In this document: positions 1 through 9,845 of the stretch, piece after piece
How the letters are laid out: every line of letters starts with the position of its first letter
Numbering within the stretch: the first letter of the stretch is position 1
Source of the DNA: Pseudomonadota bacterium
GTDB taxonomy: Bacteria > Pseudomonadota > Gammaproteobacteria > Steroidobacterales > Woeseiaceae
Direction of reading: 5' to 3'
NCBI GenBank assembly: GCA_022567295.1
Contig: JADFHE010000019.1
Span: 1-36,988 of the forward strand
Length of the DNA stretch: 36,988 bases
Program-made: the position numbers and the translations under genes
The notes under the pieces: model-generated
Database searches by the model: none
Seen by the model: only the letters and a program-made list of their open reading frames with translations
What the model was told of the DNA's origin: nothing

Positions 1-627
1 GATGTCACCCATAATGGGTATCGCACGGATTTCGGTGACCGTCTTGGCATTGTTCAAGCCGGACTTCATGATGTCCAATGGCGTTGCACGGCTGACCGCA
101 TCGAACGAAATGGCATCTGGCAACGATCCGGTTAGCGTGAATTGCATCGTCTGCAGGATCGTCAGCGCCTGGTAGTCGAGATCACCCATGCGCGGTGCAA
201 CCCAAAGATTAAGGTGCACAGGGAATGCAACAAGAATAAGGACGTAGCCCGCCATCGCCGGGTTGAAAATGTTGAAGCCCAGTCCACCGTAAAGGTGCTT
301 GGCAACAACGACGGCAAAAAGAGCCCCCGTGGCCGTGACCCACCACGGCGTCAATGACGGCAGAGCAAAAGCAAGCAATGCCGCGGTTACCAGTGCGCTG
401 TAATCCGACAGACCGGTACCCGGCTTGCGACTGCGCAGGCCGAGCATCAGTGTTTCACCACCGGCCGCGAAAACCGCTGCAACCAACAGGTTAAAGACGA
501 AACCAGGGCCGAAAAACCAGACATGTGCCATCGCCGCCGGCACCAGCGCAGCGAGTACTTGCAACATCATCGAGGCGACATTGGCTCTAGGGCCGAGGAA
601 TGGGGCTTCGCGGCGAGGGAATTCCAT
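1..627 (-). CDS. rnfD: Rnf complex subunit RnfD, N-terminal 209 residues (cut by window edge)
   Basis: Membrane subunit of the ion-translocating Rnf (ferredoxin:NAD+ oxidoreductase) complex in the inner membrane. I translated the minus strand from an ATG at 625-627; the frame stays open to base 1, giving 209 residues. The protein is strongly hydrophobic with several membrane segments. It shows the NqrB/RnfD signature GLGFNIFNPAMAGY at about residues 116-128 and a flavinylation-type motif DAVSRATP at about 176-183. By analogy with the family, Thr182 would carry a phosphoester-linked FMN. The start codon overlaps the rnfC stop (TTA at 627-629), so the two are translationally coupled. rnfG and rnfE would be expected beyond the left edge. 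The identity is secure; only the C-terminal part is missing. Confidence 0.93.
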   Translation of the reverse strand, partial: MEFPRREAPFLGPRANVASMMLQVLAALVPAAMAHVWFFGPGFVFNLLVAAVFAAGGETLMLGLRSRKPGTGLSDYSALVTAALLAFALPSLTPWWVTATGALFAVVVAKHLYGGLGFNIFNPAMAGYVLILVAFPVHLNLWVAPRMGDLDYQALTILQTMQFTLTGSLPDAISFDAVSRATPLDIMKSGLNNAKTVTEIRAIPIMGDI

Positions 628-2147
628 TACTCGTCGTCCTCGCTCTGCTGTCGCTTGCGCTTGAGAATTTCAGCAATTGCAGCGGGTCCGGCCGTCCTGG
701 CGGTCTCCTTTTGCTGTGCGAGTTCCGCGTCTCTCTCGGCCTGTTCACGCTCGAGGCGTTCGTTGCGAGCCTCAAAGCGCTGCCGTGCACGGACAGCGCG
801 TGCTTTCTCATCGGCTAGTTCTCTTATGCGACCTTTGGCCATGCGAAAGTCGAAGGTAAGCGGGATATGACTCGGACACACGAGGTCGCAGCAGCCGCAT
901 TCGATGCAATCTATCAGCCCAAAGTCACGCATTTTCTTTTCATCGTCCGCACATGCATACCAGAACAGTTGTTGCGGCAGCAGTTGCACGGGACACACGG
1001 ATGCACATTCGCCGCAGCGTATACAGGGTAGTTCGGGCCCGGGAGACGGTGCTTCAGAAATGACCAAGACGCAGTTAGTGGCTTTGACGATCGGCACCCG
1101 ATCCGATGTCACTGACTTGCCTGTCATCAAGCCTCCAATGATCAGCTGCTGCGCGCGGTCGGTATAGCCGCCAGTGAAGTTAACAATGTCGGCGACCGTG
1201 GTGCCAATTCGGGCACGAACATTCATTGGACTCGCAACACCATCACCCGTGACAGTTGTTACGCGGGATATCAACGGCTCATGATCAATAACCCAGTCGT
1301 GAACCGCAGCGGCGGTACCGACGTTTTGCACCAGGCAACCAACGTCCGTTGGCAGTCCGCCGCTTGGTACTTCACGATTCGTCACGAGTTGCACAAGTTG
1401 ATCTTCACCGCCAGAAGGGTAAATCGTCGGCACTTGTTTCAACGTGATACGTTCGTCGGCGACCGCGCCCAAGACGCTGCCCAATTCGTGCAAAGCTTCG
1501 GGTTTGTCGCTTTCTACAACCACGAAACAGATATCGATCTGCAGCGCATGCATGAGGATTTGCGCGCCACTGATAATTTCTACGGCACGCTCGCGCATCA
1601 GCACATCGTCGCAACTGATGTACGGCTCACACTCAACACCGTTGATGATCAGGTACTCGATCTCGCAAGTGCGCGCCTGCATCAGTTTCTGCGCGGTCGG
1701 GAATACGGCGCCACCGAGCCCGACGATGCCACCATGCATGATTTGGGCTAGCAAGACCTCGGGTGGCAATTGAGTGAATTCGGGTGCGATCTCAGCGCGC
1801 TCGATGTGGCGATCCTCGCCATCGCACTCAATCACAATGCACGGCGCATTATCACCAAAGCGCCGCGAGACCGGCCACGGCTCGATCGCCACGATTTTTC
1901 CAGACGATGACGCGTGCACAGGAGCGCCGAACGTGCCGTCCTGTTCTGCGATAAGCTGACCTTTGAGCACTCGCTCGCCGATGCCGACGACTGGATGCGC
2001 CGGATCGCCGACGTGCTGGGTGATGGGCAGGACGAGCTGCGCGGGAACCGGTATGTCGAATATCGGTTTGGCCGTTGACGCGGATTTATTTGCCGTTAGT
2101 CGCAGCCCGCCGTGTAGCGTACCCAGGTCATAGGTCGGCGCAGTCAC
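627..2147 (-). CDS. rnfC: Rnf complex subunit RnfC, NADH/FMN and 4Fe-4S subunit
   Basis: Peripheral subunit of the Rnf complex that exchanges electrons with NAD(H), related to the 51-kDa subunit of complex I. It has 506 residues. A glycine-rich nucleotide/FMN segment ([11 protein letters not shown]) lies near residue 137. Two ferredoxin-type 4Fe-4S motifs follow, [12 protein letters not shown] at about 374 and [12 protein letters not shown] at about 413. The last 65 or so residues are rich in Ala, Arg and Glu and look like a short coiled coil, much shorter than the repeat-rich tail of E. coli RsxC. The start is a GTG at 2145-2147 that overlaps the rnfB stop codon. The position between rnfB and rnfD is the standard rnfABCDGE order. 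Confidence 0.96.
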   Translation of the reverse strand: MTAPTYDLGTLHGGLRLTANKSASTAKPIFDIPVPAQLVLPITQHVGDPAHPVVGIGERVLKGQLIAEQDGTFGAPVHASSSGKIVAIEPWPVSRRFGDNAPCIVIECDGEDRHIERAEIAPEFTQLPPEVLLAQIMHGGIVGLGGAVFPTAQKLMQARTCEIEYLIINGVECEPYISCDDVLMRERAVEIISGAQILMHALQIDICFVVVESDKPEALHELGSVLGAVADERITLKQVPTIYPSGGEDQLVQLVTNREVPSGGLPTDVGCLVQNVGTAAAVHDWVIDHEPLISRVTTVTGDGVASPMNVRARIGTTVADIVNFTGGYTDRAQQLIIGGLMTGKSVTSDRVPIVKATNCVLVISEAPSPGPELPCIRCGECASVCPVQLLPQQLFWYACADDEKKMRDFGLIDCIECGCCDLVCPSHIPLTFDFRMAKGRIRELADEKARAVRARQRFEARNERLEREQAERDAELAQQKETARTAGPAAIAEILKRKRQQSEDDE

Positions 2148-2626
2148 GTTAGTGGTCTCATGCTAATGCAGTCAACCGGACAGGGTGCAACGCACAATTC
2201 GCAGCCCGTACATTCACTTTCGATCACGGTGTGCATCAGTTGGTGAGCACCGACAATCGCATCGACAGGGCAGGCTTTGCGACAGTGCGTACAGCCGATA
2301 CACAGTGTTTCGTCGATGACCGCAACAGAGGGATTAACGCTCGCGGCGAGCGGAATGATCTCCCGTCCGAGAAGGTTCGCCAATCGTCGCACGGTTTCTT
2401 CACCGCCCGGTGGACAGAGGTTGATCGCTGCGGAGCCATCGACGATGGCCGCCGCAAACGGGCGACAGCCAGGATAACCGCATTGCGCGCATTGCGTTTG
2501 TGGCAGCAGTTCATTGACCTGTTCAACGAGGTCTTCGTTGTTGGATGGTAAGCGAGACGACGCGTAGCTGAGGGCGATTCCTGCAACGAGTGCGATGGCA
2601 GCAATTGTGATGACGGCAATCCACAT
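2144..2626 (-). CDS. rnfB: Rnf complex subunit RnfB, polyferredoxin
   Basis: Membrane-anchored iron-sulfur subunit that passes electrons within the Rnf complex. It has 160 residues. One N-terminal membrane helix (about 3-22) is followed by an Fe-S domain with cysteines at 46, 49, 54 and 71 (CAQCGYPGC...C), then two 4Fe-4S ferredoxin motifs, C109-x2-C-x2-C-x3-C119 and C139-x2-C-x2-C-x3-C149. It ends soon after the last cluster, so it lacks the roughly 30-residue tail of E. coli RsxB. The ATG lies 9 bases after the rnfA stop and its own stop overlaps the rnfC start, which indicates a tight operon. Confidence 0.96.
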   Translation of the reverse strand: MWIAVITIAAIALVAGIALSYASSRLPSNNEDLVEQVNELLPQTQCAQCGYPGCRPFAAAIVDGSAAINLCPPGGEETVRRLANLLGREIIPLAASVNPSVAVIDETLCIGCTHCRKACPVDAIVGAHQLMHTVIESECTGCELCVAPCPVDCISMRPLT

Positions 2627-2635
2627 AAGCTGCTA

Positions 2636-3217
2636 TCACGGCCTGGCCATGCCGGAAAATCCCATGAATGCCAGCGACATAAAGCCTGCCGTTATCAGGG
2701 CTATCGCTGTGCCGCGAAACGGGGCTGGAATGTCCGCTGCCGCGATTCGCTCGCGCATTGCCGCGAACATGATGAGCACGAGGGCGAAGCCTGCAGACGC
2801 CCCAAAGCCGAAGAAAACTGACTGCACAAAGCCTTTGGACTCCTGCACGTTTAGTAATGCAACACCCAATACTGCGCAGTTTGTGGCGATTAGCGGAATG
2901 TAGATGCCGAGTACCTGATCGAGCATCGGACTCAAACGGCGCACCATGATCTCGGTGAACTGTACGCTGGCGGCAATCACCAGAATAAAACTGATCGTCC
3001 GCAAGTATTCCAGTTGCAGCGGAACGAGTAAGTACTCGTGCAACAAGTAGGCGGTGGCCGATGACAGCGTCAGAACGAATCCAGTAGCCAGCGACATTCC
3101 GGTCGCTGCCTCAAGATTGCCAGATACTCCCAGAAACGGGCACAGCCCGAGGAATCGGACCAACACGAAGTTGTTGACCAGAACGGTGCCGATGAGAATG
3201 ACGATAAGGTTGGTCAT
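2636..3217 (-). CDS. rnfA: Rnf complex subunit RnfA, integral membrane protein
   Basis: Integral membrane subunit of the Rnf complex, homologous to RnfE and NqrD/NqrE. It has 193 residues, the same length as E. coli RsxA, and about six hydrophobic helices. The N-terminus carries the family sequence [18 protein letters not shown], which includes the conserved Cys believed to take part in a membrane Fe-S centre shared with RnfE. It is the first gene of the rnf operon here, 75 bases downstream of metG on the same strand. That gap contains overlapping GC-rich inverted repeats but no convincing terminator. Confidence 0.96.
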   Translation of the reverse strand: MTNLIVILIGTVLVNNFVLVRFLGLCPFLGVSGNLEAATGMSLATGFVLTLSSATAYLLHEYLLVPLQLEYLRTISFILVIAASVQFTEIMVRRLSPMLDQVLGIYIPLIATNCAVLGVALLNVQESKGFVQSVFFGFGASAGFALVLIMFAAMRERIAAADIPAPFRGTAIALITAGFMSLAFMGFSGMARP

Positions 3218-3292
3218 TTCTCTATTGTAAGGATTCCTCGACGTGCATGCCCGGTTTTGAACCCGGTCAGGCTGTCCGGGTCAAAGTCCGCG

Positions 3293-4966
3293 TTACTGCC
3301 GGTCAGGGACTGAGGTGCTCTCCCGGGATTGCTCAACCATACGATGAACCTGATCAGCCTCAACGCGCGTGAGTAACGGTTGGAATTTGGGCAGGATCGT
3401 GCCTAGCAACGGGGATGATGCGTGTGACCACTGCCATTGATCTTCATTGAAATATGTACGTGCCTTCTCCGCAACCGCTGGGATAACGGGTGCCAGGTAA
3501 ATCATCAGGCTGCGGAACATATTCAGCCCCTGCGTGCAGACCAATTGCACGTCGTTGCTCTTGTCATCGTCTTTTATCATTATCCAAGGCTTGGTTTCGT
3601 CTATGTAGCGGTTGGCTCTGTCGGCCAGCGCCATGATCAAACGCATTGCCTTGGAATACTCACGAGCCTCGAAATGTTGTGCGATAGTCTCGGACGCAGC
3701 GGTGAATTCCGCGAACAAATCAGGAGCGGCTAACTCGTCGGCAAGCTTCCCGGCAAATCGTTTGCTGATAAAACCGGCGCATCGACTCGCAATATTGACT
3801 AACTTACCGACCAGATCTGAGTTAACGCGCGCAATGAAGTCCTCGAGATTGAGATCGATATCTTCGATCGTTGGCCCGAGCTTGGCGGCGTAGTAATAAC
3901 GCAGGTAACTTGGGTCCAGGTGATCGAGGTAGGTACGTGCGTTGATGAACGTGCCGCGCGCTTTGGACATTTTCTGCCCGTTAATGGTCAGGAAGCCGTG
4001 CGCATACACACTGGTGGGTGTTCTGTATCCGGCGCTACTCAACACGGCGGGCCAGAACAAGGTATGAAAATACATAATATCCTTGCCGATGAAGTGATAC
4101 ACCTCGGCATCGCTGCCAGCTTTCCAGTAGTCGTCAAAGTCCAGGCTATCGTCGCGGTCGCAAAGATTCTTGAAGCTCGCCATGTATCCAACCGGCGCAT
4201 CCAGCCATACATAAAAGTACTTGTCTTCAGTCCCCGGAATCCGAAATCCGAAGTACGGTTCGTCACGCGATATATCCCAATCTCGCAGGCCGGCGTCGAA
4301 CCACTCGTCGAGTTTCGCAATGACGCTCTTATGCAGTGCAGCGCTGCTGATCCATTCGCGCAGTCGCTCTTCGTAATCGCTGAGTTTGAAGAAGTAATGT
4401 TCGGACTCACGCTTGACCGGCTTGGTACCGGACAATACCGACACCGGATCGATCAGGTCCTCTGGCGAGTAGGTAGCGCCGCATACTTCACAGGCATCGC
4501 CGTATTGATCCTTGCTTGCGCAGCGCGGGCAAGTGCCGCGAACAAATCGATCAGGAAGAAATATGCCTTCCTTCTCGTCGTAGGACTGTTCGATCGTACG
4601 TGTGTAAATATCGCCGCTATCGCGCAGCGTTTTGTAGATAGCACCGACCAGTGCTTCGTTTTCGGCGGAATGGGTCGTGTAGTAGTTATCGAAGTCGACG
4701 CCGAAGTCCGAGAAGTCCTGCACGAATTCAGCGGATATTTTTTCGGTCAGTTCTTCCGGTGACACTCCAAGCTCACGCGCTTTGAGCATAATTGGCGTGC
4801 CATGTGCGTCAGACGCACAAACATAAGTGCAGTCATGGCCCCGCAACTTTTGAAAACGCACCCAGATATCGGTCTGCAGGTACTCGACGAGATGACCCAT
4901 ATGAATTGACCCATTGGCATAGGGCAGGGCACTCGTAACTAGAATCTTTCGTTTTTTCCGGGGCAT
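3293..4966 (-). CDS. metG: Methionyl-tRNA synthetase, short form
   Basis: Charges tRNA-Met with methionine in the cytoplasm. It has 557 residues. The class I HIGH motif appears as HMGH at about 22-25 within [12 protein letters not shown]. The connective peptide has a zinc knuckle with two CxxC-type pairs (CPRC...CEVC, about 145-163). The KMSKS loop reads KMSKA at about 332. It ends after the anticodon-binding helical domain and lacks the C-terminal EMAP-II-like dimerisation domain of the roughly 677-residue E. coli enzyme, so it is probably monomeric. Truncated E. coli MetRS of similar length is known to be active. It lies 54 bases downstream of the second PilT-like gene. Confidence 0.97.
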   Translation of the reverse strand: MPRKKRKILVTSALPYANGSIHMGHLVEYLQTDIWVRFQKLRGHDCTYVCASDAHGTPIMLKARELGVSPEELTEKISAEFVQDFSDFGVDFDNYYTTHSAENEALVGAIYKTLRDSGDIYTRTIEQSYDEKEGIFLPDRFVRGTCPRCASKDQYGDACEVCGATYSPEDLIDPVSVLSGTKPVKRESEHYFFKLSDYEERLREWISSAALHKSVIAKLDEWFDAGLRDWDISRDEPYFGFRIPGTEDKYFYVWLDAPVGYMASFKNLCDRDDSLDFDDYWKAGSDAEVYHFIGKDIMYFHTLFWPAVLSSAGYRTPTSVYAHGFLTINGQKMSKARGTFINARTYLDHLDPSYLRYYYAAKLGPTIEDIDLNLEDFIARVNSDLVGKLVNIASRCAGFISKRFAGKLADELAAPDLFAEFTAASETIAQHFEAREYSKAMRLIMALADRANRYIDETKPWIMIKDDDKSNDVQLVCTQGLNMFRSLMIYLAPVIPAVAEKARTYFNEDQWQWSHASSPLLGTILPKFQPLLTRVEADQVHRMVEQSRESTSVPDRQ

Positions 4967-5020
4967 TCTGGCGGGTCATCGGCTGGTCGATGGGCGCGAT
5001 TATGCCACGGTCAGCGGAAA

Positions 5021-6082
5021 TTAATCGGTGTCTTTAAGGTTCTCGAATCTGTGCTTGTTGTTGGACTGCTGGTAGGCCTCCTGACCGGAAACCCAGCCTT
5101 TGTCCACGAGTTCCATGAGTGCGTCGTCCATGGTTGTCATGCCGAATCGAGCGCCACTCTGGATGGCGGTTTCCAACTGGTCGAGCTTGCCCTGGCGAAT
5201 CAGGTTCGCGACGGCTGGGGTGTTGATCATCACCTCCAGTGCAGCCGCTCGTCCGGGGCGATGAATGGTCGGCAGCAGCTGCTGGGACACGACGCCGCGC
5301 AACGACGTCGAAATCATCGTGCGGATATGGCTTTGCTTGTCAGCCGGGAATGAGTTGATGATACGGTCAATAGTCGGCGCAGCCCCGTTGGTGTGCAGAG
5401 TTCCCATAACCAGAATTCCCATTTCAGCCGCGGTTACCGCGATACTGATGGTCTCGAGATCACGCATTTCGCCGATCAGAACGACATCGGGATCTTCGCG
5501 TAACGCAGAATGCAGCGCACTCGCAAAACTGGGGCAGTGCACGCCGATCTCGCGCTGACTGATAAGACAGCTTTTCGCTGTATGCACAAACTCAATGGGA
5601 TCCTCGATCGTGATGATATGGCCCTTCGTATTTTTGTTGATTTCGTCAATCATTGCGGCAAGCGTCGTAGATTTACCGGAGCCTGTCTTGCCGGTGACGA
5701 GAATCATGCCTTGCGTGTGACGGCAGAGGGTCCGCACGACGTCCGGCATATCGAGTTCATCGAGCGTCATCGCCTTCGACGGAATAGCCCGAAAAATAGC
5801 GCCGATGCCATTGAGATGCCGGAATACGTTCACTCTGAATCGCGAGACATCTTCAATTTCGTAGGCGAAGTCGGCAGCGTCGTCGTTGTCGAATGCTTTT
5901 TGCGTCGTGCCGTCCATAATTTCAATCATGGCCTCCTGCACGGCCTCGGTCGTCAGTTTTTCGTCCATGATGGCTTGCAGGCTACCGTGTACGCGGACGC
6001 GCACCGGGTCGCCCGAGACAAAATGCAGGTCGGACGCTTTCTGCTTCAGGGCTGCCTGCAGGTATTTGTCGATCTTCTTCAT
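5021..6082 (-). CDS. PilT-family twitching-motility ATPase (paralog 2)
   Basis: A hexameric motor ATPase of the secretion-ATPase superfamily; PilT members power retraction of type IV pili at the inner-membrane base. The start was set at the ATG at 6080-6082 because the family begins with a segment like KIDKYLQAALKQKASDLHFV. An upstream in-frame extension would lie inside the preceding gene. This gives 353 residues, close to PilT (344). Visible motifs are Walker A GKTGSGKSTT, Asp box TIEDPIEFVH, Walker B GEMRDLETI as in PilT, His box TLHTNGAAPTIDRI, and an AVANLIRQGK segment resembling the AIRNLIRE motif needed for retraction. It starts 4 bases after the stop of a second, divergent PilT-like gene. 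No pilin or assembly genes are present here, so the pilus it serves is unknown. Confidence 0.9.
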   Translation of the reverse strand: MKKIDKYLQAALKQKASDLHFVSGDPVRVRVHGSLQAIMDEKLTTEAVQEAMIEIMDGTTQKAFDNDDAADFAYEIEDVSRFRVNVFRHLNGIGAIFRAIPSKAMTLDELDMPDVVRTLCRHTQGMILVTGKTGSGKSTTLAAMIDEINKNTKGHIITIEDPIEFVHTAKSCLISQREIGVHCPSFASALHSALREDPDVVLIGEMRDLETISIAVTAAEMGILVMGTLHTNGAAPTIDRIINSFPADKQSHIRTMISTSLRGVVSQQLLPTIHRPGRAAALEVMINTPAVANLIRQGKLDQLETAIQSGARFGMTTMDDALMELVDKGWVSGQEAYQQSNNKHRFENLKDTD

Positions 6083-6086
6083 TGCA

Positions 6087-7190
6087 TCAGACCGTCGACT
6101 CGTCGCCCATATCGAGGACCGGCACCATGCCTGAGTCTGTAACATAGCGCTGGAATTTCTTCTTATCCGTGGCGAAGCGAATAGCGTCGTCGGCGTCGAT
6201 TTCCTTGGCGCTGATTGCGTCCAGCAGCGAGCGGTCCATTAGCTGCATGCCAAGATCCCTACCGGTTTGCATCTGCGAGGGAATCTGGTGCGTCTGATCG
6301 GACGTGATCAGGTTGGCAATCGCCCGGGTGTTGACCAGAATTTCGAGTATGGCTCGTCGCGCGCGCCCGTCCGGCGTTTTTATCAAAACTTGAGTAACGA
6401 CCGCTTTCAGACTCATCGCCAAAAAGCCCTTGGTTTGTTCACGAAGCTCACCCGGCAGCGCATCAATAATTCGATCAAGTGTTTTGACAGCATTGGTCGT
6501 ATGCAACGTGGCGAGTACAAGATGACCGGTCTCGGCCGCCGTCATTGCCATGGAAATCGTGTCGGCGTCGCGCAATTCACCGACCAGAATAACATCCGGG
6601 TCTTCACGCATTGCGGAGCGGACGCCGTCGGCAAAGCTGGTGACGTGGGTACCGAGTTCTCGCTGAATGACCTGACTCTGTTTGCTTGGATGGACAAACT
6701 CGATCGGGTCTTCGAGACTGATGATATTGAGCGAGCGTGTTGAGTTCAGGTGATCGATCATCGCAGCAAGTGTTGTCGATTTTCCGGTGCCCGTCGAACC
6801 GGTCACCAATATCATTCCCTGGTGGTAGTCACAGAGCTTCGTCAGAATCGGTGGCATATTAAGCTGCTCTAGCGTTGGCACATCGTCAGGAATGAATCGG
6901 AAAACCGCGCCGTACCCAGTCGCCTTGCGAAAAACGTTGACACGAAAACGGCCGCCTTCCTCAGCCACATAGGAAAAGTCGAGGTCGCTGCCCTGATGCA
7001 GCACGTCCTTTTGTTTGGCAGTCAGTATTTCGAGTATGTAGGACTCAAGTTCTGTGTCGGATAGTTCGCGAAACTTGATAGGCATGAGATCGCCATTCAT
7101 GCGCAGCATGGGTGGCACCCCCACAGCCAGGTGAATATCCGAGCATCCCTGTGCGAGTCCGAGTTTTAGAAAGGCGTCTATCCGTGCCAT
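6087..7190 (-). CDS. PilT/PilU-family motor ATPase (paralog 1)
   Basis: Second PilT-family ATPase, 367 residues, clearly diverged from its neighbour. It begins MARIDAFLKLGLAQGCSDIHLAV, the usual N-terminal PilT segment. Walker A is GSTGTGKSTT (about 130), the Asp box is SLEDPIEFVH, Walker B is GELRDADTI in place of the GEMRDLETI of PilT, and the His box is TLHTTNAVKTLDRIID. The C-terminal tail is longer than in PilT and ends in an acidic DMGDESTV, somewhat like PilU accessory ATPases. It starts 8 bases after the HEAT-kinase gene and ends 4 bases before the other paralog, so the three are probably co-transcribed. Whether it acts as PilU, forms a mixed motor, or drives another machine cannot be told from sequence. 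Confidence 0.88.
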   Translation of the reverse strand: MARIDAFLKLGLAQGCSDIHLAVGVPPMLRMNGDLMPIKFRELSDTELESYILEILTAKQKDVLHQGSDLDFSYVAEEGGRFRVNVFRKATGYGAVFRFIPDDVPTLEQLNMPPILTKLCDYHQGMILVTGSTGTGKSTTLAAMIDHLNSTRSLNIISLEDPIEFVHPSKQSQVIQRELGTHVTSFADGVRSAMREDPDVILVGELRDADTISMAMTAAETGHLVLATLHTTNAVKTLDRIIDALPGELREQTKGFLAMSLKAVVTQVLIKTPDGRARRAILEILVNTRAIANLITSDQTHQIPSQMQTGRDLGMQLMDRSLLDAISAKEIDADDAIRFATDKKKFQRYVTDSGMVPVLDMGDESTV

Positions 7191-7198
7191 TACGGGCC

Positions 7199-9628
7199 TC
7201 AGGCGCCGACTGAGTCGAGCGCTTCATTGAGTTCGCTCATGGACTGATGACGCTTGGTCTTGTCAACCGACATGGCCTTGATAATCAAATTCGCGTAGTC
7301 GTCAGACAGGTCCGGGTTGATTTCCTGGCAATGCTTTGCTTTGCCCTGCACGTGCTGGTACATGACAGACATATGATCACCACGACTATACGGAGGAATG
7401 CCAGTCACCATTTCGTACATGATCACCCCTATGCTGTACACGTCAGCGGTCGCATCGACTTTCTTGCCAAGAATCTGTTCGGGCGCCATGTATTTTGGAG
7501 AACCGATAACGTAACCGGTCTTGGTTAGCTGAGTATCTCCACTACTGGCTGCGGCCGCGACCCCAAAATCCACGATCTTCAATAGCCCATCGGTATTCAC
7601 GAGGATATTTGCAGGCTTGAGATCGCGATGAATAACGCCCGCCAGGTGGGCGACATTCATGCCCGTCGCCATATCCTTTGAAAATCGGAGGGCCTTGTCA
7701 AGGTCCATCGGCTTACTGTCCGGAATTTCTCCCGACAGTGTATGCGACGGAAAATACTCCATCGAAATGGCAAAACATCCCTGCAACTTCAGAAAATCGT
7801 AAATTCTTATGACGTTGCGGTGCGTAATTTTTCGCGAGTAACGCAGTTCGTGTACAAAGCGTTTCATCATTTCCTCGTCTGAGGAAACGTTCGGATTCAG
7901 GAACTTTAGAATTAGTTGCTCATCGACAACCTCATCTTCCATGAGAAGCACGGTACCGAAAGCACCCTTGCCGATTTTTTCAATATACTTGTAGCGACCG
8001 TCGATCACATCACCCGGCACAAGTTTCGTAATATCAAGAACTGGAGGCGCCGTCGGTGCCGCAGCGTCAGCTCCGTCTGCCGCTTGCTGTGCGGCTTGCG
8101 CACCGAGCAGCTTCTCGAGATCTTCGTTATCGATGAGCAAAGTCTTCGTGTGTGAAGCAATTTTCTCAGCTCGAACGTTTTCTTCGAGGACCGTTTCAGA
8201 GTAGCGATCATCGAGGCTCTTTAATGCCGTGTCGGCTGCGTTAATTATCGTACGATCTTCCGATTGCTGAATTTTTTTCAGGATGCCACGAATGGATTCT
8301 GCATGAGACTCGTCAGCAAGCAGTGACAAGGCTTTGATTGCCTCGACCTGAACTTCGCGCTCCGCTCCCTGCAGTAGCGGAACTATTTTCGCTATGTGTT
8401 CGGCACTGCCGAGCTTGCCGAGCGCGCGGACAACGACCGTGTCCGTTTTTGCATCGACGCCCAGCATGGATTCGAGTTTCGGCAGCGCCTTGGTACTGCC
8501 GATCTTTGACAGCGCGTCGACGGCTCGCTCACGAACCCACCAATCGGCATCGTCGGTTGCTTTGATCAGCCCATCGACAGCGCGCTCGTCCTTCGCCGAA
8601 TTTAAAATCTCGATCGCGGTGCGACGAATTTCTTCGTCTTTGGACGAGATCAGCTTGACCACAGAGTCAACGACTTGCGGTCCACCGATTTCAGCGAGTG
8701 CGTCACCGGCACGCGAACGTACCCACCAGTCATCGTCTCTTATCGCACCCAGCAAGTCCTGCACAGAATTTTTGTCGCCGACTGCATTAAGTACTTCGAC
8801 GGCTGCGCGGCGGGCATACTCGGATTCGTCTTTGAGCGCCGGAATCAGGTAGCGAATTGTTTCGGGGTGATTGATTTTTATCATAACGTCCACGGCCTTG
8901 CCCTGAACATCAAGGTCCGGGTCTGTGAGCACTGCAGCGATCTTGTCGATACTAATGCCAGACGGATCGCGCTTCGCCAAGGCAGCGAGAGCTGCGCTCC
9001 GGACCATCTTGTTCGGGTCCTTGAGTTGCATCTCCAGCGCGTTCGTAATTTCGGGCTTGTTGAATTTGGAAAGCAATTGCATCAGGTGGATCTTGATCAC
9101 CGGATCTTTACCACCCATACGGGCAATCAGATCGGGAACCATCGCAGGCTTTAACGTTTCCTTGATGATTTTGAATATCGCTGCTTTTTCCTTGGGGTCG
9201 CATTGGTACGCGCGCCGCAGCAATTCGTGAACACTCAGGTCCTGTTTGTGCACGCGCAGGATATCGATGAGGGCCGATTTTGATACCTCGGGGTCGTCGA
9301 AGAATTCCAGTAGACCATTGGCGTTGTAGTCGGTACTGCTTGACAGGGCCCAGGCGGTTCCCGACACGACGCGCTCGTTGCCGTCAGCCAAGCCTTCCTT
9401 GTACAAGACCAGGTTCTTGTCACTGACCATGCCACCGAGGATGTCGACAAGGACCATGGTATGAGTCTTGTCAGAGAGGGCGAGGGCGTCGATAATCTTC
9501 GGCACGGCTTTGTTGCCCGCACCTTTTAGTTTGTCGACCAGCTTCCGGGCAGCCGGGGACGCGGGATCCTGCTCTGCGATGAGCCGTCCGAGGAGCTGTT
9601 CAGAGCGAAATGATGCGAGGATACCCAC
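7199..9628 (-). CDS. HEAT-repeat protein fused to a C-terminal Ser/Thr protein kinase
   Basis: An 809-residue two-part protein with no signal peptide or membrane helix. Residues 1 to about 480 are alpha-helical HEAT/PBS-lyase-type repeats; two units share a DWWVRxRAxDALxxIG core near 298 and 359. An Ala/Pro-rich linker (about 510-535) leads to a Hanks-type kinase from about 545 to the C-terminus. The kinase has a glycine loop GKGAFG, an ATP-binding Lys in LKFL, catalytic HRDLKPAN (about 666), DFG (about 686) and APEQ (about 714), so it appears catalytically complete. The start is taken as the GTG at 9626-9628; the ribosome-binding site is weak, so this is uncertain. It sits directly upstream of two PilT-like ATPases with short gaps, suggesting it senses, scaffolds or phosphorylates that motor; this is inference. 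Confidence 0.9.
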   Translation of the reverse strand: MGILASFRSEQLLGRLIAEQDPASPAARKLVDKLKGAGNKAVPKIIDALALSDKTHTMVLVDILGGMVSDKNLVLYKEGLADGNERVVSGTAWALSSSTDYNANGLLEFFDDPEVSKSALIDILRVHKQDLSVHELLRRAYQCDPKEKAAIFKIIKETLKPAMVPDLIARMGGKDPVIKIHLMQLLSKFNKPEITNALEMQLKDPNKMVRSAALAALAKRDPSGISIDKIAAVLTDPDLDVQGKAVDVMIKINHPETIRYLIPALKDESEYARRAAVEVLNAVGDKNSVQDLLGAIRDDDWWVRSRAGDALAEIGGPQVVDSVVKLISSKDEEIRRTAIEILNSAKDERAVDGLIKATDDADWWVRERAVDALSKIGSTKALPKLESMLGVDAKTDTVVVRALGKLGSAEHIAKIVPLLQGAEREVQVEAIKALSLLADESHAESIRGILKKIQQSEDRTIINAADTALKSLDDRYSETVLEENVRAEKIASHTKTLLIDNEDLEKLLGAQAAQQAADGADAAAPTAPPVLDITKLVPGDVIDGRYKYIEKIGKGAFGTVLLMEDEVVDEQLILKFLNPNVSSDEEMMKRFVHELRYSRKITHRNVIRIYDFLKLQGCFAISMEYFPSHTLSGEIPDSKPMDLDKALRFSKDMATGMNVAHLAGVIHRDLKPANILVNTDGLLKIVDFGVAAAASSGDTQLTKTGYVIGSPKYMAPEQILGKKVDATADVYSIGVIMYEMVTGIPPYSRGDHMSVMYQHVQGKAKHCQEINPDLSDDYANLIIKAMSVDKTKRHQSMSELNEALDSVGA

Positions 9629-9743
9629 TCAATCAGTCTGCCATTTTTGTCGTATTATGTAACGCCAATAGTCAATTCGCTCTTGCCCAAGCAACGCGGC
9701 ATTATGCCACATCAGAACCTGCACATTGCCCGCCAATACTGGC

Positions 9744-9772
9744 TTTCAGACACCAGCTGGCTCCGTTACAAT
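9744..9772 (+). promoter_or_regulatory. Possible promoter for mrp
   Basis: A TACAAT -10-like hexamer at 9767-9772 is preceded after exactly 17 bases by TTTCAG (9744-9749), a poor -35. It lies about 70 bases before the mrp start, in the 217-base gap between the divergent HEAT-kinase and mrp genes. Support is by eye only. Confidence 0.35.
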
Positions 9773-9845
9773 GTGCTCGCGAATTCCTGGCTAGCCAGTC
9801 ATTCGTATTCGAATTTTACCTAATGCCTGCTAGGGAAGTGTGACG

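Noticed and set aside
3920-4762. Long 280-codon open frame on the plus strand opposite metG
   Set aside because: Antisense shadow of a well-conserved synthetase gene; no recognisable domain or ribosome-binding site.
5510-6142. 210-codon plus-strand frame opposite the PilT-like genes
   Set aside because: Antisense to two conserved ATPase genes and without family similarity; typical of GC-rich third positions.
9787-9798. Palindrome CTGGCTAGCCAG in the HEAT-kinase/mrp gap
   Set aside because: Could be an operator, but it is short, single and without a recognisable binding family; not enough to annotate.
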